This document shows positions 9,468 to 17,662 of a stretch of DNA of 64,000 bases, piece by piece. Made by a program: the position numbers and the translations under genes. This DNA comes from Mucilaginibacter inviolabilis (lineage in GTDB: Bacteria; Bacteroidota; Bacteroidia; Sphingobacteriales; Sphingobacteriaceae): positions 310,001 through 374,000 of the forward strand of contig NZ_JAANAT010000005.1 in NCBI RefSeq assembly GCF_011089895.1. The letters are read 5' to 3'. The notes under the pieces were generated by a model, which worked only from the letters and a program-made list of their open reading frames with translations, was not told the origin of the DNA and made no database searches. Position 1 is the first letter of the stretch. Every line of letters begins with the position of its first letter.

Positions 9468-9545
9468 ATGATTAAAAGCACTCATAAAAACAGCTGGTGG
9501 CACCAATTAAATTTGGCAGCCGGTTGCGTTTTTAGTCAGAGATAA
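9468..9545 (+). CDS. trpL: trp operon leader peptide (tandem Trp codons)
   Basis: A 25-codon frame, ATG at 9468 and TAA at 9543-9545, with Trp-Trp at codons 10-11 (TGG TGG, 9495-9500) in the context NSWWHQ. It lies between a good promoter and an intrinsic terminator directly before trpE, the classical arrangement for ribosome-mediated attenuation. The peptide itself should have no function; its translation senses charged tRNA-Trp. Confidence 0.85.
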   Translation: MIKSTHKNSWWHQLNLAAGCVFSQR

Positions 9546-9604
9546 CTAATCAATTGTAAACCTAAATAGGAAACCCGGCGACCCCAATTCGCCGGGTTTT
9601 TTTG
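9519..9604 (+). promoter_or_regulatory. trp attenuator with candidate antiterminator
   Basis: The terminator stem AACCCGGCG (9572-9580) / CGCCGGGTT (9590-9598) is followed by a T-run. GCCGGTT (9519-9525), inside leader codons 18-20, can pair with AACCCGGC of the terminator 5' arm (one bulged C), giving a competing antiterminator. A ribosome stalled at Trp 10-11 leaves 9519-9525 free; one that reaches the stop codon covers it. The pairing was read by eye, not folded. Confidence 0.75.
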
Positions 9605-9628
9605 TTTAATACACTTTTTGAAACTAAC

Positions 9629-11038
9629 ATGAACAAATTTAAAATAACCACTACCCATAAAAAGCTGCTTGCGGATACCACCACGCCGGTAAGCATTTAC
9701 CTGCGCCTGCGCGATGTGTTCCCCAATTCGCTGCTGCTCGAAAGCTCGGATTACCACAGCCGCGAAAACAGCTTAAGTTATATCTGCTGCGAGCCTATTG
9801 CCGGCCTGGTTTTGAATAATGGCATCCTCAAAAAGACCTATCCGGATGGCAGCCTGGAGGCGCATGAAGCAGGCACATTTGACCTCATCGACCAGATCAA
9901 CCAGTTTATAGCGAGCTTTGATACCGACGCCAATCCGGGTAAGATCATCTCAAACGGGCTATTTGGTTACTTTACCCATGAGGCGGTAGAACATTTTGAA
10001 ACCATCAAACTCAAACAAAGCACCGATACTACCCGGCAGATCCCGGTAATGCAGTACCACGTTTACCGCTACATCATCGCGGTTGACCATTTTAAGAACG
10101 AACTCTACATCTTTCATAACCAGGCCGAAGGAGGCCCCACCAACGGCGGCATCGAAAAACTGGAATACCTCATCAAAAACAAAAACTTCCCTGAGTATAA
10201 CTTCAAAAGTATAGATGCAGAGCGCTCAAACCTCACCAACGAGGAGTTTATCGCCATTGTGGAGAAGATGAAACAGCACATTTACCGGGGTGATGTTTTC
10301 CAGATTGTGCCGTCGCGGGCTTTCTCCCGTACCTTTCAGGGCGACGAATTTAATGTTTACCGTGCCCTGCGTTCCATCAACCCTTCGCCCTACCTGTTTT
10401 ATTTTGATTTTGGCGATTTCCGCATTTTTGGCTCATCGCCCGAGGCACAGATCACCGTTAAGAACAACGTGGCCAGCATATTCCCAATCGCGGGTACTTT
10501 TAAACGCAGCGGCGACGACGAAAAAGATGCCGAAATAGCCCGCAACCTCGAGAATGATCCCAAAGAATCGGCCGAACATGTGATGTTAGTGGACCTGGCC
10601 CGTAACGACCTGAGTCGCCATTGCGAGCAGGTACAAGTGAAGGCTTTCAAAGAAGTACAGTACTATTCGCACCTCATACATCTGGTATCGCACGTAAGCG
10701 GCAAGCTGTTGCCGGGCGTTTCTTCCTTTAAAATTGTAGGCGATACCTACCCTGCCGGTACGCTGAGCGGTGCGCCAAAATACCGGGCAATGGAAATTAT
10801 TGACGAAAATGAAAATATAAAACGCAGCTTTTACAGCGGCGCTATCGGCTTCCTGGGTTTTAACGGCGATTTTAATCATGCCATCATGATCCGCTCGTTC
10901 CTCAGCAAAAACAATACACTGCATTACCAGGCGGGCGCAGGCATTGTGGCCGGTTCCATACCCGAAAGCGAGCTGAAGGAGGTGGACACCAAGATATCAG
11001 CACTGAGAAGAGCGGTTGAACTGGCGGAAGAACTGTAG
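9629..11038 (+). CDS. trpE: anthranilate synthase component I
   Basis: 469 aa from the ATG at 9629; an upstream in-frame TTG at 9602 lies inside the terminator T-run and is rejected. It converts chorismate to anthranilate using ammonia from TrpG. The N-terminal LLESS at about residues 33-37 is the tryptophan feedback site. Chorismate-binding motifs include SSPEAQI, PIAGT, DLARNDLSR and AGTLSGAPK. It is the first structural gene after the attenuator, and trpG follows by 74 bp. Confidence 0.96.
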   Translation: MNKFKITTTHKKLLADTTTPVSIYLRLRDVFPNSLLLESSDYHSRENSLSYICCEPIAGLVLNNGILKKTYPDGSLEAHEAGTFDLIDQINQFIASFDTDANPGKIISNGLFGYFTHEAVEHFETIKLKQSTDTTRQIPVMQYHVYRYIIAVDHFKNELYIFHNQAEGGPTNGGIEKLEYLIKNKNFPEYNFKSIDAERSNLTNEEFIAIVEKMKQHIYRGDVFQIVPSRAFSRTFQGDEFNVYRALRSINPSPYLFYFDFGDFRIFGSSPEAQITVKNNVASIFPIAGTFKRSGDDEKDAEIARNLENDPKESAEHVMLVDLARNDLSRHCEQVQVKAFKEVQYYSHLIHLVSHVSGKLLPGVSSFKIVGDTYPAGTLSGAPKYRAMEIIDENENIKRSFYSGAIGFLGFNGDFNHAIMIRSFLSKNNTLHYQAGAGIVAGSIPESELKEVDTKISALRRAVELAEEL

Positions 11039-11039
11039 A

Positions 11040-11062
11040 AGCCCCCTACCCCCCTGAAGGGG
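11040..11062. repeat. G/C-run palindrome between trpE and trpG
   Basis: CCCCCTACCCCCCTGAAGGGGG directly after the trpE stop. It is mirrored by a reverse-oriented copy inside the trpG 5' end (11142-11163) and another before trpC (11886-11908). Confidence 0.7.
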
Positions 11063-11112
11063 GAACATAAACACAATGATTAGAAGACATATCCAACATA
11101 AGATATCATAAC

Positions 11113-11724
11113 ATGAACGAGCAAATAAGCAAGTCCAACACCCCCTTCAGGGGGCCGGGGGGCATCCTAATAATTGACAATTACGATTCCTTTACCTATA
11201 ACCTGGTGCATTTGGTTAACGAGCTTGGCCTGCAGTGCGAGGTTTGGAGGAACGATAAATTTGCCATCGGCGATGTGGACGCTTTCGATAAGATCATCCT
11301 TTCGCCGGGACCAGGCATTCCCTCAGAAGCTGGTTTGCTGCTGGAGGTGATCGAAAAATACGCGCCTACCAAAAGCATTTTCGGCGTTTGCCTGGGGCAG
11401 CAGGCCATTGCCGAAGTATTTGGCGGCAGTTTATACAACCTGAGTCAGCCGATGCACGGGATAGCCACACCCATCAAGGTAACCAATAAGCACGAGGAGC
11501 TTTTTAAAGGCCTGCCAGACAGCTTTAAAGTTGGCCGCTATCATTCATGGGTGGTGAGCAACAAAGACTTGCCAGACACGCTGCAAATAACCGCTATCGA
11601 CGAAGAGGATAACTCCATTATGGCACTGGCCCATCGTGAATATGATGTTCGCGGCGTGCAGTTTCACCCGGAATCCATACTTACCGAGTACGGCAAGGAA
11701 ATGATGCACAACTGGTTGAGTTAA
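11113..11724 (+). CDS. trpG: anthranilate synthase component II (glutamine amidotransferase)
   Basis: 203 aa. It hydrolyses glutamine and channels ammonia to TrpE. The nucleophile is Cys in FGVCLGQQ; the catalytic His-Glu pair is in FHPES near the C-terminus. The family normally starts at ILIIDNYDSFTYN; here that is preceded by about 17 residues (ISKSNTPFRGPGG and flank) encoded by a C/G-run intergenic repeat. No ATG lies closer to ILIID, so the longer start at 11113 is the only ATG option. The extension looks repeat-derived rather than functional. Confidence 0.94.
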   Translation: MNEQISKSNTPFRGPGGILIIDNYDSFTYNLVHLVNELGLQCEVWRNDKFAIGDVDAFDKIILSPGPGIPSEAGLLLEVIEKYAPTKSIFGVCLGQQAIAEVFGGSLYNLSQPMHGIATPIKVTNKHEELFKGLPDSFKVGRYHSWVVSNKDLPDTLQITAIDEEDNSIMALAHREYDVRGVQFHPESILTEYGKEMMHNWLS

Positions 11725-11770
11725 TACAAGCGCAAAAATGATAACTTTGCGTTAATTTAATCGCAAGCGA

Positions 11771-11854
11771 GTCATCCTGAACTTGTTTCAGGATCCCTCA
11801 GGACATTAGTTCGTGAGTCTCGCTTGTGGGGTGCCGAAACAAGTTCGGTATGAC
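11771..11854. repeat. 84-bp palindromic intergenic repeat
   Basis: The ends GTCATCCTGAACTTGTTTCA and CCGAAACAAGTTCGGTATGAC are inverted copies. The outer sequence resembles the ends of the 80-bp repeats at 8403, 8787 and 19991. Confidence 0.75.
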
Positions 11855-11885
11855 CACATTATATTTATAATTTAAATCAAAAATT

Positions 11886-11908
11886 CCCCCTTTAGGGGGT
11901 TAGGGGGC
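11886..11908. repeat. G/C-run palindrome at the trpC start
   Basis: CCCCCTTTAGGGGGTTAGGG ends 2 to 3 bases before the trpC ATG, so it occupies the position of a ribosome-binding site. Confidence 0.7.
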
Positions 11909-11910
11909 TC

Positions 11911-12693
11911 ATGAACATACTTGATAAAATAGTTGCCAATAAAAAAAAGGAAGTAGCATCTGCCAAAAAACGCGTTTCCTATGTTGAACTGGAAGAGTCG
12001 GAATATTTTCATCGCGAAACATACTCCTTTAAAGAGTTTTTACTGGACCCGGAACGTAGCGGTATTATAGCCGAATTTAAGCGTAAATCGCCATCCAAAG
12101 GCATTATTAATGATAAAGTAAGGGTTAGCGCTGTAACCAATGGTTATGCCAGCGCGGGTGCCTCGGCCCTGTCTGTTTTAACCGATCGCAACTTTTTTAT
12201 GGGCCGCAAGGCCGACCTGGTAAAAGCCCGCTCTGTCAACAATATCCCCGTTTTGCGTAAGGATTTCATGATAGATGAGTACCAGGTGATTGAAGCTAAA
12301 TCATTAGGTGCTGATATTATTTTGCTGATAGCTGCCATACTTACCCCTGCCGAAATTGATACCATGGCCACACTGGCCAAAAGCATCGGCCTGAATGTGC
12401 TGCTGGAGGTGCATAACCTAGAAGAGCTGGAACGCAGCATCCACCCCAAGCTTGATGCCATTGGCGTAAATAACCGCAACCTGGCCGATTTTACCGTATC
12501 AGTCGAAACATCCTACCAACTGGCCAAACATATCCCGGCAGAGTTCATGAAAATATCCGAGAGCGCCATCAGCGACCCCGAAACTATCCGCCACTTGAAA
12601 TTGGCAGGCTTCAATGGGTTCCTGATCGGTGAAACTTTTATGAAACAAGCCGACCCTGCCCAGGCTATGCGCGATTTTGTAGCGGAGTTATAA
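11911..12693 (+). CDS. trpC: indole-3-glycerol phosphate synthase
   Basis: 260 aa, single-function TrpC (TIM barrel) that closes the indole ring from CdRP. Motifs: AEFKRKSPSKG (catalytic Lys), LRKDFMID (second Lys), LLEVHN, IGVNNRNL and ISESAI, then FLIGETFM. It follows trpG by 186 bp filled with repeats; no trpD lies between, and trpF, trpB and trpA do not follow. Expression may therefore depend on readthrough across a palindromic repeat. Confidence 0.96.
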   Translation: MNILDKIVANKKKEVASAKKRVSYVELEESEYFHRETYSFKEFLLDPERSGIIAEFKRKSPSKGIINDKVRVSAVTNGYASAGASALSVLTDRNFFMGRKADLVKARSVNNIPVLRKDFMIDEYQVIEAKSLGADIILLIAAILTPAEIDTMATLAKSIGLNVLLEVHNLEELERSIHPKLDAIGVNNRNLADFTVSVETSYQLAKHIPAEFMKISESAISDPETIRHLKLAGFNGFLIGETFMKQADPAQAMRDFVAEL

Positions 12694-12943
12694 CAGGCGC
12701 TAAAAAACTTTTTAAACCTTGACTTTTAACAAATTTCTGTTCAAAATCGAGGTAAAAACAGCTTAAAATCGCTCGAAAAAAGCACGTTTTAACGCTTTTA
12801 ACAAATTGCAACGCGGTTTTGATGCGTTTTGAAAAGTTTAAAAAGTATTAATTTATTGATATACTCTCTTTCCGCGCGTCATTGCGAGAAGGCATTCCTC
12901 CCCCCCTGTCGGTTTTGTTCTATTTTTCCATTTCATGGCCCTC

Positions 12944-12951
12944 TAATTTTG
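12944..12951 (+). promoter_or_regulatory. predicted -7 element before the NmrA-like gene
   Basis: TAATTTTG fits TAnnTTTG. The nearest TTTG upstream (12914-12917) is spaced too widely, so the -33 is unclear. It would give a very short leader to the ATG at 12963 or 12969. Confidence 0.4.
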
Positions 12952-12962
12952 ATAAAAAATTA

Positions 12963-13814
12963 ATGACCATGAACAATCAGGAAAACACTAAAAAGCAAAT
13001 ATTGGTACTGGGTGGTACCGGAAAAACCGGCAGCCGTGTGGTGAGCAAGCTGCAACAACTAGGCTGGCCCGTACGTATTGGCAGCCGCAACGCGGCTATA
13101 CCTTTCGACTGGAACGATCAAAGCACCTGGGCTCCGGTGCTGCAGGATATCGATTCCGTTTACATCTCTTATCAACCCGACCTCGCCGTTCCCGGTGCGG
13201 CCGACACTATCCGCAGCCTGACTCACTTGGCCGTTAAAAGCGGTGTTACTCATCTGGTACTGCTCTCGGGCCGGGGTGAAGAAGAAGCACAGGCCTGCGA
13301 AAAGATGGTGATAAATGCCGGTGTAGATTGGACCATTTTACGCGCCAGCTGGTTTTGTCAGAATTTTAGCGAAGGCTACGTTCTGGATCCGATCTTGGCC
13401 GGACAGGTTGATCTGCCTGTAGGCCATGTGCCCGAGCCTTTTATTGATGCGGATGATATTGCCGATGTAGCCGTGGCTGCTTTGACTAATAATGGCCATG
13501 CCGGACAGGTTTATGAATTGACAGGGCCACGTCTGCTTACCTTTCGCGATGCTATACAGGAAATAGCGGCTGCGCTTAATCAGCCCATTCAATACCAACA
13601 AATTCCGATGGATGCTTATAAAGCCATGCTAAGGGAGTACCAGATACCCGATGATTATATCTGGCTCATCAGCTACCTGTTTACCGAGGTACTGGATGGC
13701 CGAAATGCCAGTTTGGCCGATGGCGTTGAGCGCGCACTGGGGCGCAAACCCACCGATTTTTCGGAGTATATCCGCAAGGCTATAGCAACCGGGGCATGGC
13801 AGGTTATAGCATAG
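12963..13814 (+). CDS. NmrA-like NAD(P)-binding protein
   Basis: 283 aa from the ATG at 12963 (a second ATG at 12969 is equally possible). An upstream in-frame start at 12882 is rejected because it precedes the -7 promoter box. It has a Rossmann fold with LGGTGKTGSRV at the N-terminus and atypical short-chain dehydrogenase features such as LSGRGEEEAQ and TILRASWFCQNFSEG, typical of the NmrA/azoreductase-like group that senses or reduces with NAD(P)H. Stand-alone gene. The substrate is unknown. Confidence 0.85.
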   Translation: MTMNNQENTKKQILVLGGTGKTGSRVVSKLQQLGWPVRIGSRNAAIPFDWNDQSTWAPVLQDIDSVYISYQPDLAVPGAADTIRSLTHLAVKSGVTHLVLLSGRGEEEAQACEKMVINAGVDWTILRASWFCQNFSEGYVLDPILAGQVDLPVGHVPEPFIDADDIADVAVAALTNNGHAGQVYELTGPRLLTFRDAIQEIAAALNQPIQYQQIPMDAYKAMLREYQIPDDYIWLISYLFTEVLDGRNASLADGVERALGRKPTDFSEYIRKAIATGAWQVIA

Positions 13815-13817
13815 ATA

Positions 13818-13856
13818 AAACAAAGAGCCGTCGTTTCGGGCGGCTCTTTGTTTTTA
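13818..13856. terminator. bidirectional terminator
   Basis: A 13-bp stem AAACAAAGAGCCG (13818-13830) / CGGCTCTTTGTTT (13841-13853), T-rich on both sides. It serves the NmrA-like gene (+) and the lipoprotein gene at 13879 (-). Confidence 0.9.
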
Positions 13857-13878
13857 TCTTATCTGTGTTTTATTCTCT

Positions 13879-15462
13879 TTAATTCAGTATCGTAGTTACG
13901 TTATTTGCTTTAAAGCTTTTTATAATAGTGTATCGCCCGCTTCCGTTGTTTGGTACAACGTCAAAAGTAATTCTTAAAGCGTAGCCTGTAACAGCCGGCG
14001 ACCAATTGGTTGGCGGGCCCTGGAATTTTCTTGAAAAAGCAATAACCCCCGAGCTGGTATATGCATTATAGGTTACATCCGATGGGGTTATATATTCCTG
14101 ACTATACCCGGTGCCGCTAACTGGTGATTTTGCATCTATCAATATATATTCCTTTTTTAAATTCTGGATAGTTGCGCCCGAGGCATCTGAGTTAACCAGG
14201 TCGTTATTCCAAACAATGGAGAAAGAGCTTTGATCTAACTCATACGTTACGTTAGTTGTTGATCCTACTTCCTCTCTCGCTTTAGATATGGACGTTAAAA
14301 CCACCGGGGTTCCGGAAATATTAAAAACACCTAGTTTTTTCTGATATCTCGGAATTATTCCGCTCTCATTTGAATTTAAATTCTGTGTGGCCGAAATCAA
14401 GGCGGTAAATGTACCCAGGCCAGTCGGCGAATCAGTTCCGGTTCCGTCGAGCTTTATGGTGGTATTGAGTTTCAGCTCTACCTTTTCAGAGGAGTAATTG
14501 GTTCCAGATGAGCTTTTCCCCAAAATAGCATTAAACAAGCTTTTGGGTAATGATTTTACTGTGCTTGATGTTTTAATATCTTTCAGAGCACTATCTGCTA
14601 CCTGTGAAAATTTGAGTTTGCTCAACCCATCTTTAAAAACAGCTCCCAATACTGTTGATGCCCCGGCAGAAAGTGCCGACTGGCCTATACTGAGCGCTCC
14701 ATTGATCAATGTTGAGAAAAAACCGCTGCTTGTTGATTGGGGCACCTGTATAGTGCCATCCAGGGTTCCGGATTGTGTACCGTTAAAGCTATAGGTAGTC
14801 ACATTCTGTGCATAAAATCCAAGTTTAAATGAATTATACTTATAATCATTAGAATTGGGGTCTGAGTACAAAGCATCGTCATAAGCCAGTTGAAATTGTT
14901 CGGCATACCAGCATCCGTTGGGTTGAACTTTTTTCTGCAACTGGACCCTGGTGGTGTATAATAACCTATTGGGATTGTCAACTAATTCACCCTGTTCAAA
15001 ATTCAGTATGTTGGAATTGTTTTTTGTGCCATTTAAACCCAGCTCCCAAACAATATTTTTTGTGGGACTAAAGTTACTGTTATCCAGGTAATAATAAATG
15101 CGCAAAAGCCCCCTGTACCTGTTATAAATAACAAAATATTTTTTTTGGTCAATCGGCGTCCCGGATGTAAATGTATTTAAGTACAGCTCCCAGCCATCAT
15201 TAGGGTTAATATCGCTCAAATACTCGGTCGGGAACTCGCGTGAAGTGCCACCCGCAAACGGCGACAGCACCTGAGTGCTTCCCCAGGGATAAGTTTGATC
15301 CGTCCAGGTTAATGGTGGAGGTAAAATATTATCAACCTTTTTTTTATCGGGTGAAGTTGTGGTTGTATGGTCGGCTACTAAATCTTTTTTGCACGATGAT
15401 ACGCCGATTACCAGACATACAGAAAGCAGGAAAAAATAATGTTTAGATTTTTTAAAATACAT
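13879..15462 (-). CDS. secreted lipoprotein of unknown function
   Basis: 527 aa. The N-terminus has a lipoprotein signal with lipobox VSSC at about residues 21-24. The mature protein is Ser/Thr/Asn-rich with many beta-type stretches, typical of large exported Bacteroidota proteins. A region around 245-300 is more helical and alanine/glycine-rich (INGALSIGQSALSAGAS). No catalytic motif or known domain is recognised. No Por secretion C-terminal tail is evident. It is flanked by strong terminators on both sides, so it is probably monocistronic. Confidence 0.7.
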   Translation of the reverse strand: MYFKKSKHYFFLLSVCLVIGVSSCKKDLVADHTTTTSPDKKKVDNILPPPLTWTDQTYPWGSTQVLSPFAGGTSREFPTEYLSDINPNDGWELYLNTFTSGTPIDQKKYFVIYNRYRGLLRIYYYLDNSNFSPTKNIVWELGLNGTKNNSNILNFEQGELVDNPNRLLYTTRVQLQKKVQPNGCWYAEQFQLAYDDALYSDPNSNDYKYNSFKLGFYAQNVTTYSFNGTQSGTLDGTIQVPQSTSSGFFSTLINGALSIGQSALSAGASTVLGAVFKDGLSKLKFSQVADSALKDIKTSSTVKSLPKSLFNAILGKSSSGTNYSSEKVELKLNTTIKLDGTGTDSPTGLGTFTALISATQNLNSNESGIIPRYQKKLGVFNISGTPVVLTSISKAREEVGSTTNVTYELDQSSFSIVWNNDLVNSDASGATIQNLKKEYILIDAKSPVSGTGYSQEYITPSDVTYNAYTSSGVIAFSRKFQGPPTNWSPAVTGYALRITFDVVPNNGSGRYTIIKSFKANNVTTILN

Positions 15463-15809
15463 AATAATTGTTTGTTGTTCAGGATAAAACTTATTAAATA
15501 GATATGGTTAATTACATATAATTTTAAAAATGGTTATTACTTAACCACAACAGAGGCAAGATTTGCCAAAAACGAAATAAATAACTTATCAGGTTTAAAT
15601 ATGACCAAATATATAAACTTCCAACATATATAATTTATCTAAACGAAATTTTACACAATACTTATAATAATATAAGATGGTAAAAAAATATTTTTTGGAG
15701 AAGATATACCCCAGTTGCAGCCGATATTGGTAAATGGTGCGCAGATTAGTTATAAACAAAGAGTGGCCCTATTCGGACCACTCTTTGTTTTATCATAAAT
15801 TATACTGTA
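15463..15809. other. AT-rich spacer between two lipoprotein genes
   Basis: About 350 bases with only the terminator at 15754-15793 recognisable. It must carry the promoter of the 15462 gene (minus), but no clean TAnnTTTG box was found there. Confidence 0.4.
15754..15793. terminator. terminator downstream of the M57-like peptidase gene
   Basis: A 13-bp stem AAACAAAGAGTGG (15754-15766) / CCACTCTTTGTTT (15778-15790). The same AACAAAGAG/CTCTTTGTT outer arms occur in the terminator at 13818. Confidence 0.85.
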
Positions 15810-16712
15810 CTATTTTTTCACCGGGTAAAGTGATTCTATAGCCACCACATCACTTGGGGTAAACGGACGATCGGTACCGTCGCTGCAGGCCAGCATCCAT
15901 GAGCCGGGTTCGCCGCCTATTGGGGTACCTGGTATATAAAAAGCAAGGCCACCCTCGTCAACGGGTAATTTAAAGAAAGCCTGTAATATCCCTATCCATG
16001 AAGAAGTATCATAACCGCAGCTATAGGCCCTGTTTTGGAAATCGGTATGCCTGAAACCAATAGCATGACCCATTTCGTGGGCAATAACGGTGGTGAGTTC
16101 GCCCTTATCCTGAAAAGTCTTCGTATACCTGGAACTATTCAATGCAATAGGCGTTGCCGGTCGGCCATCAGCCCCAGGAAACCCTGACGATTGTCCCAGG
16201 ATGTTAGGGTCTCCAAACTGTTGCCCCTGGATCAATATATCCTCTTTATCAGTGGAGGCCGAATCCAATAACGTAAACGTAAGTGTTAAACCCAGGTCGT
16301 TATACCGTTTGATGGCATTCTTGGCCGCCGTGGTAAATACCTGCTGCGACTCGCCTGCGCTCACCCTCACCTTGATGGCATTGGTTAACCCGGTAACAAT
16401 AAACAGGGTGCGATATTGTTCTGTTACAGGTTTCTTGAATATCACCTCGTTTACATGCTGGCTCTGAAAATCAAGGTCGGCCTGTTTCAATAAAATATCC
16501 CCTTCCACAATAAAACCGTCTTTAACCCGCACGGCGTTTGTAGGCGAAAAACCAGCTTTAGCAATACTTAATTGCTCGTCCTGGGTAAGTGCTTTGCTGG
16601 TAACCTGCGGCCCGGCCGGGGTATTATTTTTTTTACAGCCAAACGCTGCCATGATGGTTAATAAAACCGCCAGAATAATTGTTTTTTGCTGTGGTAGGGA
16701 TTTGTTTTTCAT
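15810..16712 (-). CDS. M57-like 'HEIGH' zinc metallopeptidase, lipoprotein
   Basis: 300 aa. The lipobox AFGC at about residues 23-26 suggests surface or periplasmic anchoring. The zinc site is AHEMGHAIGFRH (HExGHxxGxxH) at about residue 213, with the third ligand His seven residues after the second, matching the dual-action HEIGH/M57 metallopeptidase family. Cys residues after the motif (SCGYD, LACSDG) may form a disulfide. The region 30-90 looks like an N-terminal inhibitory segment. Probably monocistronic. Confidence 0.88.
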   Translation of the reverse strand: MKNKSLPQQKTIILAVLLTIMAAFGCKKNNTPAGPQVTSKALTQDEQLSIAKAGFSPTNAVRVKDGFIVEGDILLKQADLDFQSQHVNEVIFKKPVTEQYRTLFIVTGLTNAIKVRVSAGESQQVFTTAAKNAIKRYNDLGLTLTFTLLDSASTDKEDILIQGQQFGDPNILGQSSGFPGADGRPATPIALNSSRYTKTFQDKGELTTVIAHEMGHAIGFRHTDFQNRAYSCGYDTSSWIGILQAFFKLPVDEGGLAFYIPGTPIGGEPGSWMLACSDGTDRPFTPSDVVAIESLYPVKK

Positions 16713-17041
16713 TTTTAGTCGGTAAATAATGATTTGTTATAATAAATAGATAATTGCTTATAGAGCAATAAACATAACGTTTTTTATTACACAACTTTAA
16801 AAATGCACAACTTGAATAAATATTATAACCAATAGTTAATAAAAAGATTAGCGAGATCTCCTTTCCTTCAGCTGAGCCACAAAGAGGGAGGACCAGCAAA
16901 GCGAAGATCGGGTAAGTCGACCTGAGGTTACTTTAAAAGAATAAATTCGGAAGGCTTAAACTATCTTCGCCATTTATCATCTTAATGATATGATGGATGC
17001 CCTGTTAACATCCATTTTTATATACCCCAAAATCCTGCACC
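16713..17041. other. spacer between divergent genes
   Basis: 329 bases, AT-rich on the left. TATCTTCG at about 16961 is one mismatch from a -7 box for the plus-strand gene. No gene seen. Confidence 0.35.
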
Positions 17042-17662
17042 ATGAAACTGAAATCACTTTTCCTATTACTCATTTTATTAAGTTGCGTCCCGTTTTGCAA
17101 AGCCCAGATCTTTAGCGGCGGCCAGCAATGGAATGTAAAACCTATCGATATTGATAACGAACAGATCATCCTGTTCCTTTTTCTCAACGGCAACATCGCT
17201 TTTGATAATAATTTAACCGGCCAGGCCGTTTACCGCGATAAGTTTGATGGTTTTGATAACATAGGCAAATTAAAATCTATCGGTAATACCACCTTTACGT
17301 ATTACGACCGCTTTGACCGGGAGGAGAATTTTGGAAAGATCAAATCGATCGGCCAAATACAGTTCACCTATTATGATCGTTTTGATATGGACAATATAGG
17401 CAAGCTTAAAAGTGTTGGCGATATCCGGATAGCCTGGTACGACAGGTTTGACCGTACCGAGCTTATGGGCAAGCTTAAATCGGTAGGTGATATGCCGGTA
17501 ACCTACTATGACGCATTCGATGGCCAGGAAAGGGCCGGCAAGATCAGATCTATCGGCAATATGATATTTACTTACTACGACAGGTTTGATGGATATAATG
17601 CAGGCAAGCTTAAAGCCATTGGCAATAATTTCATTACGGGCGATTTGACGAACCGCTTTTAA
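17042..17662 (+). CDS. secreted tandem-repeat protein, unknown function
   Basis: 206 aa. It has a signal peptide ending at FCKAQ (about residue 22). From about residue 60 it has five to six tandem units of roughly 24 residues, each with a core of GK[IL][KR]S[IV]G then TYYDRFD. The units are rich in Tyr, Asp, Gly and Lys, so the protein may form a repetitive beta structure or bind cations, but this is inference. No family is recognised. Its 3' end overlaps the convergent EamA gene by 29 bases. Confidence 0.75.
   Translation: MKLKSLFLLLILLSCVPFCKAQIFSGGQQWNVKPIDIDNEQIILFLFLNGNIAFDNNLTGQAVYRDKFDGFDNIGKLKSIGNTTFTYYDRFDREENFGKIKSIGQIQFTYYDRFDMDNIGKLKSVGDIRIAWYDRFDRTELMGKLKSVGDMPVTYYDAFDGQERAGKIRSIGNMIFTYYDRFDGYNAGKLKAIGNNFITGDLTNRF

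Noticed and set aside
9602-9629. TTG start extending TrpE by nine residues
   Set aside because: It lies in the terminator T-run of the attenuator; the ATG at 9629 fits the family.
12882-12963. 27-residue extension of the NmrA-like protein
   Set aside because: It precedes the predicted promoter -7 element and reads as spacer.
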